DNA of 17,179 nucleotides from an uncultured Muribaculaceae bacterium (GTDB lineage: Bacteria > Bacteroidota > Bacteroidia > Bacteroidales > Muribaculaceae): positions 1 through 17,179 of the forward strand of contig CAJTYC010000057.1 in assembly GCA_910584185.1 (NCBI GenBank), given 5' to 3'. The notes beneath the pieces are model-generated. The model did no database searches, had not been told where the DNA came from, and was given only the letters and a program-made list of their open reading frames with translations. Both the position numbers and the translations under genes were made by a program. Shown piece by piece: positions 1 to 10,361 of the stretch. Position 1 is the stretch's first letter. Every line of letters starts with the position of its first letter.

Positions 1-140
1 TTGGTCTTGGTCAGTTCCTTTCGGGTAATCATCTTGTCGGTCTTGATGTATCCGTGACGCTTGCGGTGCGTGACCCGGATATAGACCTGCATGAACCCGT
101 CCCTGCGCTCACCGCGCACTGTTGGTTTGAATGTTGCCAT
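1..140 (-). CDS. Tyrosine recombinase/integrase, N-terminal part (runs off the left edge)
   Basis: The first 46 codons of a gene read leftward out of the window. The product begins MATFKPTVRGERRDGFMQVY and continues through IRVTHRKRHGYIKTDKMITR. This is the typical N-terminal arm-binding and SAM-like start of Bacteroidetes phage-type integrases from integrative conjugative elements and genomic islands. These enzymes cut and rejoin DNA at attachment sites; the catalytic R-H-R-Y domain lies outside the window and cannot be checked. The start is ATG (138-140 on minus), preceded by a GGAA..GGAAGAA purine stretch. Its upstream side (141-334) carries a TGTACAC box array, as expected near an element end. 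I recognise the family with good confidence, but not the element. Confidence 0.72.
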   Translation of the reverse strand, partial: MATFKPTVRGERRDGFMQVYIRVTHRKRHGYIKTDKMITRKELTKT

Positions 141-217
141 TTCTTCCGTGTTCCTATTTTTTGATTGGTAAATTTTTCATTGCTTCTGTATCTTGCGCCA
201 TTACTGACGGTTGCGGT

Positions 218-280
218 TGTACACCCCGGCTGTACACCCATGTACACCGCCCCTTGAAAAGTGTGTACACTTCTGTACAC
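218..280. promoter_or_regulatory. Array of five TGTACAC boxes upstream of the integrase gene
   Basis: TGTACAC occurs at 218-224, 231-237, 241-247, 264-270 and 274-280, all in the same orientation, with start-to-start steps of 13, 10, 23 and 10 bases. A sixth degenerate box (TGTACTC) is at 294-300. Steps near 10 and 20 put several boxes on the same face of the helix. The position just upstream of an integrase start fits arm-type recombinase or excisionase sites, or an operator controlling the integrase; which one is inference. No consensus TAnnTTTG promoter is visible reading toward the integrase. Confidence 0.5.
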
Positions 281-334
281 TTTTCCGCGCATTTGTACTC
301 ACAAAGTGATGCCAAATGAACGAACCCCCTAAGA

Positions 335-385
335 ACAACTTAGGCTGTAACGCCTGATTTCTCAAAGCGTTACAGCCTAAGTTGT
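335..385 (-). terminator. 19-bp perfect hairpin, probable ppdK terminator
   Basis: The arms at 335-353 and 367-385 are perfect complements around a 13-base loop. The hairpin begins 24 bases past the ppdK stop codon. The T tract on the minus strand is poor (TTCTTAGG), so termination may be inefficient, or the hairpin may protect the 3' end. A second short stem, CCTAAG (328-333) with CTTAGG (339-344), overlaps the left arm and is mutually exclusive with the large stem. The hairpin might instead mark an element boundary. Confidence 0.5.
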
Positions 386-409
386 CGGATTATGTTAGAG
401 TAGCCTCTT

Positions 410-3124
<2,715 letters not shown>

Positions 3125-3250
3125 AGTGATTTTGGATTATTTATATTCGTGAATTATATTCTTAGATTTGAGGTATTTAAGCGATAAATTGTGAATACTC
3201 CGCACCGGCTTGCCCTAAGTGCTGCATTCTTTATGCGCATTTTGTATCCG

Positions 3251-3258
3251 CAAATTTA
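3251..3258 (-). promoter_or_regulatory. -7 box (TAAATTTG) of the ppdK promoter
   Basis: Reading leftward, TAAATTTG matches the Bacteroidetes -7 consensus TAnnTTTG. A weak -33-like TTTT lies about 18 bases upstream. It would give a 5' leader of roughly 120 bases for ppdK. Only the -7 box is convincing. Confidence 0.4.
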
Positions 3259-3280
3259 ATAAAACATTCGCGAAAATCAT

Positions 3281-3288
3281 TAATTTTG
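3281..3288 (+). promoter_or_regulatory. -7 box (TAATTTTG) of the rlmD-mscS promoter
   Basis: TAATTTTGC matches TAnnTTTG(C), with no good TTTG at the -33 spacing (TTTA at 3255-3258 is the nearest). Transcription from here would give an 85-90 base leader before the ATG at 3375. It sits about 25 bases from the divergent ppdK -7 box, so the two promoters may interfere. Confidence 0.4.
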
Positions 3289-3374
3289 CACTGTTTTTAT
3301 AAATAATTTACTCAAATTTGCATGTTTTTGGTCTTTCATGGGCAAATTCCGGCCCCACGGCAGGGTAGTGGCTT

Positions 3375-4853
3375 ATGAAAGGCAATCAATTTTCTAACTT
3401 GATGGGAAGAAAAAAGAAGGCGTTGCCGGAGTTGAAATCGGTGATGATAAATAGTGTCGCGGCCGAAGGAAAGGCCGTGGCTAAGGTGCGCCTGCGCGAG
3501 GATGATGAGAAGCCCATGGTGGTCTTCATTCCGTTTGGTGCGCCGGGCGATGTGGCAGATGTCCAGATTGACCGTAAAAAACATAGTTTTGCCGAAGGGC
3601 ATATAACGAAGCTCGTCGCTCCGTCGGAGAGCCGCACTGAGCCTAAGTGCCGTCATTTCACCATATGCGGCGGTTGCAAATGGCAGCATCTTCCTTATGA
3701 GGAGCAATTGCGCTGGAAGCAGGTGCAGGTAGAGGATGCGCTGACACGCATTGCCAAGGTGGAGTTGCCGGAGATTAGCCCCATTCTCGGTTCGCGCAAT
3801 GTGTGGGCATACCGCAATAAGATGGAGTATACATTCTCCAACAAGAAGTGGCGCACTTGGGAAGAGGTGAAGTCCGGGTGCGAGTTCTCCGACGCGCCTG
3901 AGGCCCTCGGATTCCATATCCCCGGTGCATTCGATAAGGTGCTTCACATAGAGCAATGCCTGCTGCAAGATGATTTGGGCAACCGTATACGCAATCATAT
4001 ATATGAGTATGCGCTCGACAAGGGTTATTCGTTCTACGACATTCGCAATAATGTTGGACTATTGCGGACGCTGATGATTCGCCTTGCTTCTACCGGTGAT
4101 GTCATGGTGGTGGTAGTGTTTGGTGAGGATAGTAAGGAGGCGATTGCTGATATCATGGATTCGGTGAAGTCTGCATTCTCGGAAATTACGTCGCTCCAAT
4201 ATATAGTGAACCTTAAGGTTAACGACTCCTATGCCGACCAGGAGGTGATTCTATATGATGGACGCGACTTTATAGAGGAGGAGATGGAGGGACTTAAGTT
4301 CAGGGTCAACGCAAAGTCATTCTACCAGACCAACTCAGCTCAGGCATACGAACTCTATAAAGTGACCCGACGATTCGCGGGCCTTGAGGAGAATCGCCCC
4401 GAAAGTGAGCGACCACTTGTATATGACCTGTATACAGGCACCGGCACAATTGCCAATTTTGTGGCACGGCATGCACGTCATGTCATAGGCATCGAATATG
4501 TGGAGGAGGCAATTGCCGATGCAAAGGTTAACGCCGAAGCTAACGGCCTGGATAATACTGAATTTTATGCCGGTGATATGAAAAATGTATTGACCGATGA
4601 ATTCATAGCCAAGCATGGACGTCCGGAAGTTATGATTATCGATCCTCCTCGCGCCGGCATGCACGAAGATGTGGTCAACGTGATACTTAATGCTGAGCCG
4701 GAAGTGCTTGTCTATGTGAGTTGCAACCCGGCCACACAGGCACGCGACCTCACTCTGCTCGATGCTAAATATAAGGTTACGGATGTGCAGCCGGTCGACA
4801 TGTTCCCGCATACGCACCATGTTGAAAATGTGGTAAGGCTCATAAAAAAATAA
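3375..4853 (+). CDS. rlmD: 23S rRNA (uracil-C5)-methyltransferase, RlmD/RumA family
   Basis: 492 residues. It transfers a methyl group from S-adenosylmethionine to C5 of a uridine in 23S rRNA (U1939 in E. coli for RlmD). A TRAM-like RNA-binding segment at about 23-80 is followed by the iron-sulphur cluster ligands Cys92, Cys98, Cys101 (CGGC) and Cys195. The SAM fold has DLYTGTGTI at 351-359 and DPPRAGMH at 423-430; the nucleophile is Cys450 in YVSCNPATQARDL. Bacteroidetes often carry more than one homologue, so the exact target uridine is not certain. The start at 3375 is the first ATG; Met10 (3402) is an alternative. It is followed after 5 bases by the MscS gene, so the two are probably co-transcribed. 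Confidence 0.93.
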   Translation: MKGNQFSNLMGRKKKALPELKSVMINSVAAEGKAVAKVRLREDDEKPMVVFIPFGAPGDVADVQIDRKKHSFAEGHITKLVAPSESRTEPKCRHFTICGGCKWQHLPYEEQLRWKQVQVEDALTRIAKVELPEISPILGSRNVWAYRNKMEYTFSNKKWRTWEEVKSGCEFSDAPEALGFHIPGAFDKVLHIEQCLLQDDLGNRIRNHIYEYALDKGYSFYDIRNNVGLLRTLMIRLASTGDVMVVVVFGEDSKEAIADIMDSVKSAFSEITSLQYIVNLKVNDSYADQEVILYDGRDFIEEEMEGLKFRVNAKSFYQTNSAQAYELYKVTRRFAGLEENRPESERPLVYDLYTGTGTIANFVARHARHVIGIEYVEEAIADAKVNAEANGLDNTEFYAGDMKNVLTDEFIAKHGRPEVMIIDPPRAGMHEDVVNVILNAEPEVLVYVSCNPATQARDLTLLDAKYKVTDVQPVDMFPHTHHVENVVRLIKK

Positions 4854-4858
4854 TAGGT

Positions 4859-5959
4859 ATGTTGCAAATAGAAAATGTATTGCCGGCTGTCGATGTGCCG
4901 GAAGTGAAGACTGGACCATCGATATGGGAGCAGGTGAAAGGCATGGGGTTTGAAGACGCCATGACGACAATCACCAACTCCCTCGTGAGCTTCTGCTTCA
5001 AGCTGCTGATAGCCATAATTGTCTTCTACATAGGCAAGTTCCTCATTAAGAGAATCTATGGATTGGTATTTAATGTGATGACACGGCGTCAAGTGGATGC
5101 TTCGCTCACCACGTTTGTGCTGTCGTTGATTCGTATCACACTTTATTTCGTGCTGATCATCATAGCCATCGGCATACTCGGAGTGGAGACAAGCAGTTTC
5201 ATCGCGATTTTCGCTTCTGCCGGAGTCGCCGTGGGTATGGCGCTCAGCGGCACTCTCCAAAATTTCGCCGGGGGAGTGCTGATTCTGCTGCTGAAACCAT
5301 ACAAGGTTGGCGATTTCATTGAAGTGCAGGGCTATACAGGCACTGTGAAGTCAATTCAGCTCTTCAATACGGTCATCAACACCGTAGACAATAAGGCCAT
5401 CATAGTGCCTAACGGTGCCCTCTCCACTTCTTCAATCAACAATTATTCGCTCGAAGATTACCGTCGTGTAGATTGGACAGTAAGTCTGGCTTATGGCACG
5501 AACTTTGAAGCTGCCAAGACAGCTATACTTGACATCGTCAACTCAGATGTCCGCACTGTGCGCAAGTTTATAGAAGACGACATAGCCTATCGAGAGAAGG
5601 TGGCTGAAGAAAAGTTTCGTGCAGAGCATCCCGAAGTGCAACAGGAGAAGAAGCATGGCTGGTTGTGGCGAATGTTCCACAAGACACGCAAGGCACTACC
5701 CGAGGCTCCCGACATTCAGATGGACCAACCGGTCTCAATTCCGCAGAAGGTGGAGCGGGCTCCATTCGTGGGCTTGCAGGAGATGGCAGACAGTGCAATA
5801 GTCCTGGTGGTGCGTGCTTGGACGCACTCATCTAATTATTGGCCCGTCTATTACGACCTCAACCGACGTTTCTATACTGAATTGCCGCAGAAGGGTTTCG
5901 AATTCCCATTCCCGCAGCTCGATGTGCATATGAATCATCATGACACTCCGAACACCTGA
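4859..5959 (+). CDS. Small-conductance mechanosensitive channel, MscS family, with a cytosolic insertion
   Basis: 366 residues, against 286 for E. coli MscS. It is an inner-membrane channel that opens on membrane tension to release osmolytes during hypo-osmotic shock. Hydrophobic segments lie at about 42-64 (TM1), 83-108 (TM2) and 113-143 (pore-lining TM3 with GVAVGMALSGTLQNFAGG). The beta domain (KPYKVGDFIEVQGYTGTV) follows at about 146-200. The C-terminal alpha/beta domain is interrupted between about 230 and 298 by a charged stretch including KKHGWLWRMFHKTRK, then resumes at GLQEMADSAIVLVVRAW and ends FPFPQLDVHM. The insertion accounts for most of the extra length and would project from the cytosolic cage. 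It follows rlmD by 5 bases. Its stop overlaps the 3' end of the opposing ThiF-like gene by 22 bases. Confidence 0.93.
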   Translation: MLQIENVLPAVDVPEVKTGPSIWEQVKGMGFEDAMTTITNSLVSFCFKLLIAIIVFYIGKFLIKRIYGLVFNVMTRRQVDASLTTFVLSLIRITLYFVLIIIAIGILGVETSSFIAIFASAGVAVGMALSGTLQNFAGGVLILLLKPYKVGDFIEVQGYTGTVKSIQLFNTVINTVDNKAIIVPNGALSTSSINNYSLEDYRRVDWTVSLAYGTNFEAAKTAILDIVNSDVRTVRKFIEDDIAYREKVAEEKFRAEHPEVQQEKKHGWLWRMFHKTRKALPEAPDIQMDQPVSIPQKVERAPFVGLQEMADSAIVLVVRAWTHSSNYWPVYYDLNRRFYTELPQKGFEFPFPQLDVHMNHHDTPNT

Positions 5960-6630
5960 GCCGAAGCGCAATTCAAATCAAAAGTAAACAGTTTGTCATA
6001 AAGCATCTTGCCACATCCGGTGAGGTGCTTTATTGCTTCCGAGGCTTGCACCGATGCCGTGACGCCGGCTGCAGGCCCTAACACGCCGGCCACTGAGCAT
6101 GGCAGAAATCCCGTGCAAGCCGGTGCATCGCCAAAAAGTTCTGAATATCCGGTGTGCCCCGGTTGCCACGACATGACTTGGCCTGAGAATTCCTTGACTC
6201 CACCGATGCAATATGGCTTGCCGAGACGTTCGCACACCTTCGATGTCATCAGTTTGGTGGCGGGATTGTCGCTCCCGTCGATTATGAAATCATAGTTTGC
6301 AAAAATCTCAAAGGCACTCTTTTCGTTAATCATGCAGTCATATTGATTAATGACAACTTCCGAATTGAGCGCGCGCATGCGCGAGGCCAATGTGGTGCAC
6401 TTGGACTTGCCGAGTGTCTGCTCGTCAAAGAATAGCTGCCGCTGGAGGTTCGACAAGTCGATGGTATCGAAATCGGCAATGCCGATAGTGCCGACGCCCG
6501 AAGCCGCAAGATACATGGCGCACATCGAACCTAATGCTCCGCAGCCCAACACAAAGACACTTCCATTTATCAATTTCTCAACACCTTCATTGCCGATGCC
6601 CGGCAATGCTTCGAGCCTTGAATATCTCAT
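5938..6630 (-). CDS. ThiF/MoeB/HesA-family adenylyltransferase (E1-like), stand-alone
   Basis: 230 residues. The family adenylates the C-terminal Gly of a small ubiquitin-like sulphur carrier (ThiS, MoaD) or modifies peptides and tRNA. The Rossmann ATP site is VFVLGCGALGS (25-35), followed by ADFDTIDLSNLQRQ (acidic D53/D55, Arg64), the Mg-binding DGSDNPATK (118-126) and GVLGPAAGVTASVQASEAIKHLTG near the end. The usual two CxxC zinc pairs of MoeB are not intact: only Cys172 and Cys178, five residues apart, remain, and there is no C-terminal CxxC or rhodanese domain. No thiamine or molybdopterin gene is nearby, so the partner is unknown. Transcribed after glutamine synthetase on the same strand, with a hairpin between. 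Family sure, role open. Confidence 0.85.
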   Translation of the reverse strand: MRYSRLEALPGIGNEGVEKLINGSVFVLGCGALGSMCAMYLAASGVGTIGIADFDTIDLSNLQRQLFFDEQTLGKSKCTTLASRMRALNSEVVINQYDCMINEKSAFEIFANYDFIIDGSDNPATKLMTSKVCERLGKPYCIGGVKEFSGQVMSWQPGHTGYSELFGDAPACTGFLPCSVAGVLGPAAGVTASVQASEAIKHLTGCGKMLYDKLFTFDLNCASAQVFGVS

Positions 6631-6655
6631 AGCTTATTCATATTATATAATAAGA

Positions 6656-6687
6656 GCAGCAGATGTGTCGATTGTCACATCTGCTGC
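6656..6687 (-). terminator. 12-bp perfect hairpin after glutamine synthetase
   Basis: GCAGCAGATGTG (6656-6667) pairs with CACATCTGCTGC (6676-6687) around an 8-base loop. On the minus strand it is followed by TCTTATTATAT, a moderate U-rich tail. It lies 16 bases past the glutamine synthetase stop and just before the ThiF-like start, so it probably ends or attenuates transcription between the two. Confidence 0.6.
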
Positions 6688-6702
6688 ATGAAAAATATCA
6701 TT

Positions 6703-8202
6703 TTATCCGCAATGCCAGAATTTGGCAACGAGGTCAAGCATCTCCTGGCGGTTGCCCGCTATCTCTGCGCGGAGATGCTTGTCTTTATATCCTTTTAATT
6801 TCTTTATCATGCCATCGATCATCTCCGGCGGGAACACTCCATCTTGCTCGAATGCGGCTCTTGCCTCATCAAGTGCGATGGCCGATTCGTAACAGCTCGT
6901 GGGCAGCGAACGAAGTGATTCAAGTTTCTCCTTGTTGTCATCGTTATGTATGTTGACGTTGACATAAAGTTCGTCGGCACGTTTTAATGCGTTGTCATCC
7001 TTGAATCCCATGCGTGCAGCAGTCACCATACCGGCCAGATATTGGTATATGTCGGCCGAGGCATCACCGCTTCGGAGTTCTACGGTCTGCTTCTCCGGTT
7101 TGATGTTGCCGGCAGATTCAAGCGGGTTTGCCTGTGAGCACATGTCATGTTCGCCCGTCCAGCCGAGAGGCACCCTCACCAGCACCGAACGGTTACGGTC
7201 GCCCCAGCATATTGATGTGGGAGCTTCCTGATGCGGCACGAGTCGGAAATAGCTTGTGGGCACTTTGTTGCCCATGGCTGTAAGTGCGTCAGCGTAGTCG
7301 AGTATACCAACTATAGCACGTTTCGCCTCATCACTCAGTTTGCCATCCTTAGTCATCATGTTGCGACCCTCTTTCATTAGCTTGAAGTGGATATGCAAGC
7401 CGCTTCCGGCTTTGCCCTCGGTGATTTTCGGGGCGAAAGTCACATCATAGCCATGTTTCATGCCGGCCGTGCGGATTATCCATTTGGCAAGCATGAGAGT
7501 GTCGGCTGCCTCTATGGCATTGACCGGTAGAAACTCTATCTCGTTTTGCTCGAATATCTTGTTGTTCAGTGTGAAATTGCCCACCTCATTGTGGCCATAT
7601 TTAATTTGGCCTCCGGTCGCTGCTATAAGGTGCATGCATTCTGTGCGGAAATCATTGAATTTGGCAAATGGAGCTGATTCATGATAACCTTTCTGGTCAG
7701 TAGCTCCGAAGAGACCGGTGTCTGCACTTATCACATAATATTCAAGTTCACCCATGGCATAGAAGTCCATGCCCGTATTCTCTTTGAAGAGTTTAAGAGA
7801 TTTGCGAAGCGCCTGCTCGGGAGAGGAGGGGAGAGGCAAGCCTTCGTTGTTGAAGAATGAACATAGCATTGTCAGCGTCGGAATCTCTGCAAAGGGATCT
7901 ACAAACGCTGTGCTGAACCTCGGAATGACATAAAGGTCACTGTTGCCGGCTTCGATAAAAGGGAAGAGACTGGAGCCATCCACGCGCTCACCATAGGTGA
8001 GAATCGAGTCGAGATATTCCTCGCTGTTGATGACGAAGTTCAATGTTTTAAGGCGGTTATCATCGGCCGGATACATGAAGTTCACCATCTCGATACCATT
8101 CTCTTCGATATACTTCACGATGTCGGCTTTCCGAAATTCGGAAGCCGGTTTGCCAAGGTATTGCACTACCTTGTTGGGACATAATTTGAAATTTGTGTTC
8201 AT
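6703..8202 (-). CDS. glnA: Glutamine synthetase family protein (type I-like fold)
   Basis: 499 residues. It condenses glutamate, ammonia and ATP into glutamine in the cytoplasm. The beta-grasp N-domain is followed by the catalytic domain: metal ligands in MGELEYYV (Glu152, Glu154), KYGHNEVGNF (Glu206) and GSGLHIHF (His270), then NRSVLVRVPLG and the substrate/ATP segment VELRSGDASADIYQYLAG (Arg377). No NLYxLP adenylylation loop is visible, so GlnE-type control is unlikely. It is shorter than the about 730-residue GSIII also common in Bacteroidales, so it is probably a second, distinct synthetase. The ATG at 8200-8202 has no strong ribosome site. Its upstream side is occupied, from 25 bases before the ATG, by foldback repeat copy 1. 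Confidence 0.92.
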   Translation of the reverse strand: MNTNFKLCPNKVVQYLGKPASEFRKADIVKYIEENGIEMVNFMYPADDNRLKTLNFVINSEEYLDSILTYGERVDGSSLFPFIEAGNSDLYVIPRFSTAFVDPFAEIPTLTMLCSFFNNEGLPLPSSPEQALRKSLKLFKENTGMDFYAMGELEYYVISADTGLFGATDQKGYHESAPFAKFNDFRTECMHLIAATGGQIKYGHNEVGNFTLNNKIFEQNEIEFLPVNAIEAADTLMLAKWIIRTAGMKHGYDVTFAPKITEGKAGSGLHIHFKLMKEGRNMMTKDGKLSDEAKRAIVGILDYADALTAMGNKVPTSYFRLVPHQEAPTSICWGDRNRSVLVRVPLGWTGEHDMCSQANPLESAGNIKPEKQTVELRSGDASADIYQYLAGMVTAARMGFKDDNALKRADELYVNVNIHNDDNKEKLESLRSLPTSCYESAIALDEARAAFEQDGVFPPEMIDGMIKKLKGYKDKHLRAEIAGNRQEMLDLVAKFWHCG

Positions 8203-8226
8203 GATATAAATTTAAGGTGATAATTG

Positions 8227-8408
8227 TAAGTAATGAGTCATTTTAAATTTAAATTTGATTTGTGCTTATTTTTGTCAGATTGGGAATTCCACAGAAGGCG
8301 CATAGCGGGCTATGTAACTGATAAGGAATTTCCAAGGTGGCTAAAAGAAGCCAAAGCAAATTCAAATCAAGAAACTCATTACTTAAATTTAAAATGACTC
8401 ATTACTTA
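8227..8408 (+). repeat. Foldback MITE-like repeat, copy 1
   Basis: 182 bases with perfect 26-bp terminal inverted repeats (8227-8252 and 8383-8408, beginning TAAGTAATGAGTCA). It is about 94% identical to the copy at 14689, and the first 57 bases are identical. The two halves are imperfect complements along almost their whole length and meet at a central near-palindrome, CATAGCGGGCTATG (8301-8314), so the element can fold into one long hairpin. Both ends carry TA, consistent with insertion at TA as in IS630/Tc1-mariner-type MITEs (inference). It contains no transposase. It starts 25 bases upstream of the glnA start codon. Confidence 0.85.
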
Positions 8409-8433
8409 TATTGTTACTTGGCATAGCCGCTTA

Positions 8434-8441
8434 CAAATATA
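8434..8441 (-). promoter_or_regulatory. Possible -7 box (TATATTTG) for glnA
   Basis: Reading leftward, TATATTTG fits TAnnTTTG. I find no other match between here and the glnA start, and no good -33 TTTG. If used, transcription would pass through the whole foldback repeat before reaching the glnA ATG, placing a long hairpin in a leader of about 225 bases. Confidence 0.35.
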
Positions 8442-8536
8442 CATAATTTTTCAGACAGTGGTGCTTTAATCCGAATATTTTTTTCAATATGATGCAAAAA
8501 TTACACTCAAAAATTCCACGTTTGCACAAAATTGAT

Positions 8537-8544
8537 TAATTTTG
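8537..8544 (+). promoter_or_regulatory. -7 box (TAATTTTG) for pfp
   Basis: TAATTTTGC matches the Bacteroidetes -7 consensus. A TTTG at 8521-8524 is too close (12 bases) to be the usual -33 element. The predicted leader is about 50 bases. Confidence 0.45.
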
Positions 8545-8603
8545 CAATAGATTCAGGACATTAGACAATTTCTAGTCAAATACATAAATTTTTCAATACA
8601 GAA

Positions 8604-10259
8604 ATGAAAAAAAGCGTTCTTCAGAGAGCAAGGGCAGAATATCAGCCCAAGCTTCCGAAATCACTGCAGGGTGCAGTTAAGGTAAAACTTGGTGAGGCAA
8701 CCGAATCTGTTGCAAACCAGAAGGAGATCAAGGATTTGTTCCCTCATACTTACGGTATGCCCGTAGTTGAGTTTGAGCGCGATGAGAATCCCGCTCGTGT
8801 GGAGGAACCGTTCAATGTAGGTATCATCCTCTCCGGCGGTCAGGCTCCAGGCGGACACAATGTGGTCAGCGGTATATTCGATGGTCTTAAGTCGCTAAAT
8901 AAGGAAAACCGCCTCTATGGTTTCCTTATGGGTCCCTCCGGCTTTATCAATCACCAGTATATGGAGCTTACAGCCGGTATCATTAAGGATTATCGCAACA
9001 CCGGTGGTTTCGACATTATCGGTTCAGGCCGTACTAAACTTGAGAAGCCCGAACAGTTTGATGAGGGTCTTAAGATTCTTAAGGAACTCAACATCAAGGC
9101 TCTTGTGATTATCGGTGGTGACGATTCCAATACTAACGCTGCCGTACTCGCTGAGTATTACAAGAATATCGGTGCCGATGTGCAGGTTATCGGTGTGCCC
9201 AAGACCATCGACGGTGACCTCAAGAACGAGTGGATCGAGACTTCATTCGGTTTCGATACTGCCTGCAAGGTTTACAGCGAGGTGATTGGTAACATTCAGC
9301 GCGACTGTAACTCTGCCAAGAAGTATTACCACTTCATCAAGCTCATGGGTCGCTCTGCATCTCACATTGCACTTGAGTGCGCTCTTGAGACTCAGCCCAA
9401 CATCTGCCTTATCTCAGAAGAGGTGCAGGCTAAGCGCATGACTCTCGACAACATCGTGAGCTACATCTGCTATGTAATCTCTGAGCGTGCTAAACTTGGC
9501 TGGAACTTCGGTACAGTGCTCGTGCCCGAGGGTCTCATCGAGTTCATCCCCTCTATGAAGTCTCTTATCAGTGAGCTTAACGACGTGATTGAGGAGCATC
9601 AGGAGGAACTCGCAAGCCTTGAAGAGAATGATAAGCTCGAGAAGATTCACTCTTGCCTTACTCCCACCAATGCTGAGCTTTATAAGAGCCTTCCCAAGAC
9701 TATCGCTCTCCAGCTCAGCCTCGACCGCGACAGCCACGGCAACGTGCAGGTATCGCTTATCGAAACTGAGAGCCTCCTCTCTCAGATGGTGGCTAAGCGT
9801 CTCGAGGAGATGGCAGAAGCGGGCGAATACAGCGGCAAGTTCAATACTCAGCACCACTTCTTCGGTTACGAAGGCCGTTGCGCCGACCCGACCAACTTCG
9901 ACGCTGATTACACATATGCTCTCGGTTACAATGCAGCTATGCTCATCAACTCCGGCTTGACCGGCTACATGTCGAGCGTGCGCAACCTTACTGAGTCCAA
10001 CGAAAATTGGATTGCAGGTGGTATACCTATCACCATGATGATGAACATGGAGAAGCGTAAGGGTGAGATGAAGCCTGTGATACAGAAGGCCCTTGTAAAC
10101 CTCAATGGTCGTCCTTATCTTAAGTTCGCTTCGATGCGCGAGACTCTCGCTCTCAACACTCTCTATCAGTACCCCGGCCCGATCCAGTATTTCGGTCCTT
10201 CCGAAATTTGTGACCGTCCGAGCATGACTCTGTTGCTCGAGCACAATAAGGAGATCTAA
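8604..10259 (+). CDS. pfp: Diphosphate--fructose-6-phosphate 1-phosphotransferase (PPi-PFK)
   Basis: 551 residues, matching the long-form PPi-dependent phosphofructokinases. It phosphorylates fructose-6-phosphate with pyrophosphate instead of ATP; the reaction is reversible. Motifs: LSGGQAPGGHN at about 76-86, GGDDSNTNA at 171-179, GVPKTIDGDLKN at 197-208 (catalytic Asp203), MGRSASHI at 249-256 and PEGLIEF at 308-314. The second Asp of GGDD (174) and Lys200 in PKTIDGD are the residues that mark PPi rather than ATP specificity in this family. It stands alone between its own -7 box and a strong hairpin. Codon choice looks highly optimised, with few rare codons, suggesting high expression (impression by eye, not computed). 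Confidence 0.96.
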   Translation: MKKSVLQRARAEYQPKLPKSLQGAVKVKLGEATESVANQKEIKDLFPHTYGMPVVEFERDENPARVEEPFNVGIILSGGQAPGGHNVVSGIFDGLKSLNKENRLYGFLMGPSGFINHQYMELTAGIIKDYRNTGGFDIIGSGRTKLEKPEQFDEGLKILKELNIKALVIIGGDDSNTNAAVLAEYYKNIGADVQVIGVPKTIDGDLKNEWIETSFGFDTACKVYSEVIGNIQRDCNSAKKYYHFIKLMGRSASHIALECALETQPNICLISEEVQAKRMTLDNIVSYICYVISERAKLGWNFGTVLVPEGLIEFIPSMKSLISELNDVIEEHQEELASLEENDKLEKIHSCLTPTNAELYKSLPKTIALQLSLDRDSHGNVQVSLIETESLLSQMVAKRLEEMAEAGEYSGKFNTQHHFFGYEGRCADPTNFDADYTYALGYNAAMLINSGLTGYMSSVRNLTESNENWIAGGIPITMMMNMEKRKGEMKPVIQKALVNLNGRPYLKFASMRETLALNTLYQYPGPIQYFGPSEICDRPSMTLLLEHNKEI

Positions 10260-10280
10260 ATATAACTAAATCGATAAGCA

Positions 10281-10315
10281 ATGCGGGCGGCATTTTCATA
10301 AAATGTCGCCCGTAT
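10281..10315 (+). terminator. Hairpin terminator after pfp
   Basis: A 16-bp stem (10281-10296 with 10300-10315) with G-U pairs and a 3-base CAT loop, G+C-rich at the base and TTTT/AAAA at the tip, lies 22 bases past the pfp stop. The downstream tail is not a clean T run (TATCGTTCCCG). A short tandem CGTATCGTT duplication follows it. Confidence 0.65.
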
Positions 10316-10361
10316 CGTTCCCGTATCGTTTAAGAGACGAGCTCTAAAATCACAGCATTAT

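Larger units (their letters stand above)
8203..8603. other. Divergent glnA/pfp intergenic region
   Basis: A 401-base gap without a gene. It holds foldback repeat copy 1 (8227-8408), a probable leftward -7 box for glnA (8434-8441) and a rightward -7 box for pfp (8537-8544). The rest is A+T-rich leader sequence; I see no RNA gene or riboswitch fold in it. Confidence 0.7.

Noticed and set aside
3336..3998. 220-codon leftward open frame opposite rlmD
   Set aside because: Shadow of the RlmD N-terminal part, no family features, and it covers the promoter region.
9414..10244. 276-codon leftward open frame opposite pfp
   Set aside because: It is a shadow of the highly codon-biased pfp gene; it has no recognisable motif, promoter or start signal.
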